IMG/VR virus record: IMGVR_UViG_3300037199_000073
Coordinates: 1 to 25,829 of that record
Length of the DNA: 25,829 nucleotides
DNA from: a virus
Strand: one strand, 5' to 3'
Shown here: positions 22,818-25,829 of the stretch, piece after piece
How positions within the stretch are numbered: position 1 is the first letter of the stretch
Layout: every line of letters starts with the position of its first letter
The notes under the pieces: generated by a model
Databases searched by the model: none
What the model was told of the DNA's origin: nothing
What the model saw: only the letters and a program-made list of their open reading frames with translations
Program-made: the position numbers and the translations under genes

Positions 22818-22955
22818 CTACTTTTTCTTCGCGGCCCCCTTCTTGGATTTGGATTTCTTTCCGCCGCCGCCGCCTTTACTGCCTTCGGCGAGCAGGGTCG
22901 CGCGCACGACTTCCGGGTGCACGGGACGCTGCGTGTATGAATGAATCTGATCCAT
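22818..22955 (-). CDS. 45-aa protein with Gly run and Lys-rich tail
   Basis: ATG at 22955 follows AAGGAG by seven bases and ends with TAG at 22818. The first 25 residues are MDQIHSYTQRPVHPEVVRAT then LLAEG. The rest is SKGGGGG followed by KKSKSKKGAAKKK, very basic like tails of DNA-binding histone-like proteins. The gene is 18 bases upstream of the PP-loop gene and may be co-translated. Strong ribosome site and clean ends support it despite its size. A nucleic-acid-binding role is inferred from charge only. Confidence 0.7.
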   Translation of the reverse strand: MDQIHSYTQRPVHPEVVRATLLAEGSKGGGGGKKSKSKKGAAKKK

Positions 22956-23015
22956 CGAGATTTCTCCTTGGGAGTTTAGAGACACAGAGACTGGGTGGCC
23001 GGCTAGCGACGCGAC

Positions 23016-23046
23016 GCCCGAGCGGGGTTACTTAAACCGCCCGGGC
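23016..23046 (-). other. Long GC-rich hairpin in a non-coding gap
   Basis: Within the ~190-base gap 22956-23147, GCCCGGGCGG and CCGCTCGGGC form a 10-bp stem with one G-U pair on the minus strand and an 11-base loop (GGTTACTTAAA on the plus strand). No T-run follows, so it is not a classical terminator. It may protect or process RNA. The rest of this gap shows no convincing gene; an overlapping 66-codon frame lacks a ribosome site. Confidence 0.45.
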
Positions 23047-23147
23047 CTCGCATCAACAACCGAGGAGGCGCCGACGTTTCCCCTCGGCCCGCACGAAGGG
23101 GATAAACGCGCGGCAAAGTGTAACCGAAAACGCCGGCACCATAATCG

Positions 23148-23345
23148 TCAGCGGTGTCGATCACGCCGGAATGATACGTCAGCTCCTGAGCGCTCATCAT
23201 CAAGCGCTCGCGCCAATGCTGCGCCAGCTTCGGTACTGGTGTCGATCTTCACGTCGGCGCGCAATACGCGATCGCGCTTGTCCTGCGCCGTCGGCGGCAG
23301 CGGCGTGAAGCTGATTATCGGCGGCGTGGTTTTCATTGTGCCCAT
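23148..23345 (-). CDS. Small unrecognised phage protein, 65 aa
   Basis: ATG at 23345 follows AAGGAGCAGG, so initiation is well supported. The second in-frame ATG (MKTTPPIISF) is three codons later. It begins with a proline-rich stretch (TPPIISFTPLPPT), then an amphipathic segment (DKRDRVLRADVKIDT, AALARALDDERS). No motif is recognised. It is followed by the non-coding gap with a hairpin. Confidence 0.55.
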   Translation of the reverse strand: MGTMKTTPPIISFTPLPPTAQDKRDRVLRADVKIDTSTEAGAALARALDDERSGADVSFRRDRHR

Positions 23346-23357
23346 GATCCCTGCTCC

Positions 23358-23801
23358 TTACGCAACCGCTGCGGGCGGCGCGAGTGTCTTCGGCTTGACG
23401 CGATCTACCCATGCCGGATGCAGTACCTCGCTGATCAGGCGCACGACATCGATCGGCACCGGCATATCGTCGGCCCACTTCGTCCACGTCTTGGACTTGA
23501 TCACCCACTCCATGGCCACCTTGTCCCAGCGCCTGACGATCTTCCAATACCCATGGGTGCGCGCCTCGTTCAGAATCACCGCGACCTGGTTGGCCGTCGC
23601 CTCGGTCGGACAGGTGATGCACGCCGTGCCTGGCTTGTCCTCGAAGCCCTCCTGGTTAGTGACGAACCAGTGATCGGCATAGCGCGGCTCATCCGAATCA
23701 TCGGCCGCCGCCACATAGCCCTCGACATGCACATGAGCGGCGTGCAGGGCGGCGAGCTTCGCCTGACGATGCGCCTTAGCCGTGCGAACTGTGAATGGCA
23801 T
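23358..23801 (-). CDS. Unrecognised phage protein, 147 aa
   Basis: ATG at 23801 follows AAGGAG by eight bases. The first 30 residues are basic and His/Ala-rich (AKAHRQAKLAALHAAHVHVE). Then come WFVTNQEGFEDKPGTACITC, a Cys-x-x-Cys pair (ITCP), and NQVAVILNEARTHGYWKIVR. The C-terminus is Pro-rich. The pattern suggests a small soluble protein that might bind metal via the cysteines, but no family is recognised. Confidence 0.6.
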   Translation of the reverse strand: MPFTVRTAKAHRQAKLAALHAAHVHVEGYVAAADDSDEPRYADHWFVTNQEGFEDKPGTACITCPTEATANQVAVILNEARTHGYWKIVRRWDKVAMEWVIKSKTWTKWADDMPVPIDVVRLISEVLHPAWVDRVKPKTLAPPAAVA

Positions 23802-23812
23802 CGGAGAACTCC

Positions 23813-24271
23813 TTACGGGGTATCGGTCTTGACGACATCGTCCAGCGTGAGCTTGCCCGGGATCAACTTCAGCTTCGGCACGTTGCGACGCATGTACACG
23901 TACCTGTCCTCGGGGTCGAGATGCAGGCGCGGCGTCAACTCGCCAAGGCCGTACGTGCTCTCAGCCAGCAGCAGGCCGTCGCACTTGAGATAGTCGTAAA
24001 GCGCGCGCTGCATCATGGCGTTGATATCGAATGCCGCATCGGCAAAGGCGTCTGCCAGCAGGTGAGACGGCACAAAATTGACCGTCACATCTACCATCCT
24101 GGGTGCCAACTCGCCGGTGTCGTCGAACAACCAGTCGATGGTCATCGGACTCACACGTCGACGCGTCGGTAGAAAGATCACGCGGCCCGGATGGCGCGGA
24201 TCTTCGTCGACGGCCACGCGTGGAGCGCTTGCCATGCGATCGCGAAAGAACTGCGCGCGGTCGATGATCAC
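23813..24271 (-). CDS. Unrecognised phage protein, 152 aa, with an LDPED motif
   Basis: GTG at 24271 overlaps the previous stop by four bases (GTGA). The protein has RRVSPMTIDWLFDDTGELAP, a helical stretch (HLLADAFADAAFDINAMMQR) and near the C-terminus LDPEDRYVYMRRN. The last motif nearly repeats a segment near the N-terminus of the capsid protein (LDPEDLYVYIRKL), also at the DNA level. Whether this reflects common origin or chance is unknown. Function unknown. Confidence 0.6.
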   Translation of the reverse strand: MIIDRAQFFRDRMASAPRVAVDEDPRHPGRVIFLPTRRRVSPMTIDWLFDDTGELAPRMVDVTVNFVPSHLLADAFADAAFDINAMMQRALYDYLKCDGLLLAESTYGLGELTPRLHLDPEDRYVYMRRNVPKLKLIPGKLTLDDVVKTDTP

Positions 24272-24522
24272 GTTGGCCCCACCGGCTGACGCCCGTACCG
24301 CATCTCAAGCATCTGTTTGAACTCCTCGATACCCGCTCGCAGTTTAGCAACATGCGCGGCATCCGGCTGAATCCACAAGCGATACGCGGCAGTCTGGGCC
24401 GGCGTGCGCCTGCGCTGGTAGCTGAAGTGCACGTAGTCGCTGCGCGCCTTTGGGTGGCGAGGATTGCGGGGCATGAGTGGTAACGGGCGCCTTTCAGGAT
24501 GGGTATGTGCCAAAACAGACAT
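24268..24522 (-). CDS. Unrecognised small basic protein, 84 aa
   Basis: The frame is open from a TTG at 24552, but that codon lies in or at the T-run after the terminator, so I chose ATG at 24522; ATG at 24474 is a further option. No candidate has a good ribosome site. The protein is basic (RNPRHPKARSDYVHFSYQRR) with a helical C-terminus (AAHVAKLRAGIEEFKQMLEM). It ends in a GTGA overlap with the next gene, evidence of real coding. Function unknown. Confidence 0.5.
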   Translation of the reverse strand: MSVLAHTHPERRPLPLMPRNPRHPKARSDYVHFSYQRRRTPAQTAAYRLWIQPDAAHVAKLRAGIEEFKQMLEMRYGRQPVGPT

Positions 24523-24524
24523 CG

Positions 24525-24540
24525 ATTTTCGCTCGAAAAT
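24525..24540. promoter_or_regulatory. Perfect 7-bp inverted repeat, possible operator
   Basis: ATTTTCG-CT-CGAAAAT is a perfect palindrome with a two-base centre, placed between the terminator and the start of the next gene. Such sites are often operators. No clear -10/-35 pair is visible next to it, so the role is a guess. Confidence 0.35.
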
Positions 24541-24555
24541 GCCTATAAACAAAGC

Positions 24556-24580
24556 AAAAAGCCAGCGATTAGGCTGGCTT
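24556..24580 (-). terminator. Intrinsic terminator on the minus strand
   Basis: The minus strand reads AAGCCAGC-CTAATC-GCTGGCTT followed by TTTG: an 8-bp stem (arms 24573-24580 and 24559-24566) running into a T-tract (24556-24560). On the plus strand no T-run follows, so it acts only on leftward transcription. It would end the transcript of the gene at 24742-25350, so genes further left probably need a new promoter or antitermination. The 161 bases from 24581 to 24741 hold no gene that I can recognise. Confidence 0.75.
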
Positions 24581-24741
24581 CGTGCTCGAACAGGGGATTG
24601 TGCTCCACAGACGCCGAGACGGCCGCGTAAGAATCTGGCGGCTTGCTTGCGCGACGCGAAATCTACGGCAGTTTAATCCTGCTGTCAAATCTGGTCGCTT
24701 CTGCGAACTTCGGCGCGCATCCGAAGTCATTCCCATAAAAC

Positions 24742-25350
24742 CTACGTCTTGGACTCGCCGAGCTTACTCTGGACGATCTCGGCGGCGGTGCCCAGCCATT
24801 GCATCCAGATGAACTTCACGGCCATGAATCGGCCCGACAGCTCGCGCCTCCATACCCGCTCGGTGACGCCCTGGTAGATCCAATACAGATCCGGCACGCG
24901 AAAGACCGAAGCGAACAGATCCTCGTCCAGCACCATTTTACTGATGTGTTCGACGTAGGGGCGTTGCAGTTGATGCACGTCGATGACGGTTTCGGGCCAG
25001 TCGTGTTGCCGGCGCAGGCGATTGGCCTCGCGCGTGAGTTCCGCGTGCAGTCGCCAGTAGTTGGCCTGGCTGCCGGCGAACGATAGACCCGCGGCCATGA
25101 ACTCGCGCTCCGGGCAGCCGGCTGCGGCCATTGCCAATTCGGCCATCGTGTAGCTGGGCTTGACGAACGATGGCGAGGATTTACCACGCGCCCGGGATTC
25201 AGATGGTCGCAGCAGCACCGCATAGGACTTGCCGTCTCGCACCACCATGCGCACGTCGGCGCGTGCTTTCTTCTTGGGGGCCACGCGAGCTGCCGCAGCA
25301 CCATCGATACCGTGCGGCAACATCAGGGCGTACAGATCCTCGGCTTTCAC
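24742..25350 (-). CDS. Unrecognised phage protein, 202 aa
   Basis: The GTG at 25350 overlaps the previous stop by four bases (GTGA) and has GGGGGAAG just upstream, so the frame's upstream extension to 25497 is rejected. The N-terminus is VKAEDLYALMLPHGIDGAAA. Then come RADVRMVVRDGKSYAVLLRP and a helical, Trp/Arg-rich part (QANYWRLHAELTREANRLRR, LYWIYQGVTERVWRREL). The C-terminal helix is AVKFIWMQWLGTAAEIVQS. No family recognised. An intrinsic terminator follows about 160 bases after the stop. Confidence 0.65.
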   Translation of the reverse strand: MKAEDLYALMLPHGIDGAAAARVAPKKKARADVRMVVRDGKSYAVLLRPSESRARGKSSPSFVKPSYTMAELAMAAAGCPEREFMAAGLSFAGSQANYWRLHAELTREANRLRRQHDWPETVIDVHQLQRPYVEHISKMVLDEDLFASVFRVPDLYWIYQGVTERVWRRELSGRFMAVKFIWMQWLGTAAEIVQSKLGESKT

Positions 25351-25604
25351 GCGCTTCCCCCGATCTGTGCACTGTCCTGAAATTGTTTGAGCAGCATAAA
25401 CGTGTCGGCCGCCACGGCTTCCGGATCGGACACAATGGTCCTGTCGAGACCAGGCAGCCGGTGTCCGCATCGCTCCTCGTAAAGCCGCTCTGCCCATTCA
25501 GGATTAGATGCGCCCTCGATAACGATGTGATTATCATCGAAGTGCTTGAGCATCGCGGCGATGAATCGGCGTTTGAATTCCGACACCAGCATCTTACCTT
25601 TCAC
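25347..25604 (-). CDS. Unrecognised phage protein, 85 aa
   Basis: GTG at 25604 has AAGGAG five bases upstream and overlaps the preceding stop by four bases (GTGA). An ATG four codons later is less well placed. The protein is helical and charged (SEFKRRFIAAMLKHFDDNHI, NPEWAERLYEERCGHRLPGL). No motif is recognised. Confidence 0.65.
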   Translation of the reverse strand: MKGKMLVSEFKRRFIAAMLKHFDDNHIVIEGASNPEWAERLYEERCGHRLPGLDRTIVSDPEAVAADTFMLLKQFQDSAQIGGSA

Positions 25605-25774
25605 GCCGGCTCCTTGAGCGCGAGTACGAAGTCGATCGCTTCCCTGAGCGCGTTCTCGAAACCTTCCCGCACCGGTGACTTGCCGTATCCAGGCGGCGGT
25701 GCAATTCGAGCGATTGCCGGCGCGTGTTTCATGAACAGCGCGGTGATCAGTGTTTGCTTCTGCGCCTCAGTCAT
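25601..25774 (-). CDS. Small unrecognised phage protein, 57 aa
   Basis: ATG at 25774 overlaps the upstream stop by eight bases (ATGACTGA) and the stop overlaps the next GTG by four. The sequence begins MTEAQKQTLITALFMKHAPA and has IARIAPPPGYGKSPVREGFE and a helical end (ALREAIDFVLALKEPA). The tight overlaps on both sides argue that it is real. Function unknown. Confidence 0.65.
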   Translation of the reverse strand: MTEAQKQTLITALFMKHAPAIARIAPPPGYGKSPVREGFENALREAIDFVLALKEPA

Positions 25775-25829
25775 TGGTCACCTCGAATGGCAGTGCTTCC
25801 ATCGCATCACGGTATGCGCGGTTGTCTAT
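25767..25829 (-). CDS. Partial phage protein (C-terminal 20 residues)
   Basis: An open frame enters from the right edge (IDNRAYRDAMEALPFEVTND) and stops with TGA at 25767, overlapping the next ATG by eight bases. Too little is visible to assign a function. The overlap pattern fits the gene string that follows. Confidence 0.5.
   Translation of the reverse strand: MDNRAYRDAMEALPFEVTND

Noticed and set aside
23003-23203. 66-codon minus-strand frame with TTG/ATG start
   Set aside because: It overlaps the end of a better supported gene, has no ribosome site, and its C-terminal half is low in complexity over the hairpin.
24581-24640. tRNA-like stretch (TTCGAGC near ACAATCCCC) on the minus strand
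   Set aside because: The would-be T-arm does not pair and no acceptor stem or anticodon arm can be drawn.
25351-25497. N-terminal extension of the 202-aa protein
   Set aside because: It overlaps the 85-aa gene fully; the GTG at 25350 has a ribosome site and the GTGA overlap seen elsewhere.

Overview
The window is part of a tailed double-stranded DNA phage (or prophage) genome from a GC-rich, probably proteobacterial host. The evidence is a nearly continuous minus-strand operon with packaging and head genes in canonical order: small terminase, large terminase, portal (DUF1073-like), MuF-like minor head protein, DUF2213-type head protease, coiled-coil scaffold-like protein, and DUF2184-type major capsid protein. 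Genes overlap or abut (ATGA, GTGA and TGATG junctions), strong AGGAG sites are common, and GTG/TTG starts are frequent. No integrase, repressor, lysis gene, tail tube, tRNA or CRISPR array is visible, so lifestyle cannot be decided. Host assignment is inference from base composition and protein style only.

Reading in the direction of transcription (right to left): 25829-22956 holds eight or nine small unrecognised phage genes, one partial, interrupted by a clear intrinsic terminator at 24556-24580. 22955-20763 holds a 45-aa Lys/Gly-tailed peptide, a PAPS-reductase-like PP-loop protein, an HNH/NUMOD4 homing endonuclease and a ParB-like nuclease-fold protein. At 20483-20842 an ASCH-domain gene runs on the plus strand from its own promoter, and its end overlaps the end of the parB-like gene antisense. 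20203-18280 is the terminase pair. 18231-8473 is a block of about 10 kb in which eight successive proteins all begin with a Sec-type signal peptide. They include tail-fibre-like repeat proteins, a beta-helix tailspike-like protein with a C-terminal S74 chaperone/protease, and a modular GH26-like glycoside hydrolase. From 8469 to 1 the head-assembly genes resume (portal to capsid to head-completion/neck candidates).

Three things stand out. (1) The MuF-like gene carries a 316-residue intein, and a complete 290-codon Vsr-like homing endonuclease gene with HTH domains lies on the OPPOSITE strand, wholly inside the intein (5305-6177 within 5245-6192) and in codon register with it. (2) The signal-peptide cassette separates terL from the portal gene. 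(3) A decayed second copy of the terL 3' end (18241-18264, mostly synonymous differences) sits at the upstream edge of that cassette, which looks like a recombination scar.

Working model (inference): TerS/TerL package DNA through the portal into a DUF2184-type capsid matured by the Nudix-DUF2213 protein. The cassette provides receptor-binding and polysaccharide-degrading proteins that are, unusually, predicted to be exported. The PP-loop, ParB-like and ASCH proteins may belong to a DNA/RNA-modification or host-interaction function. The two endonucleases are selfish mobile elements.
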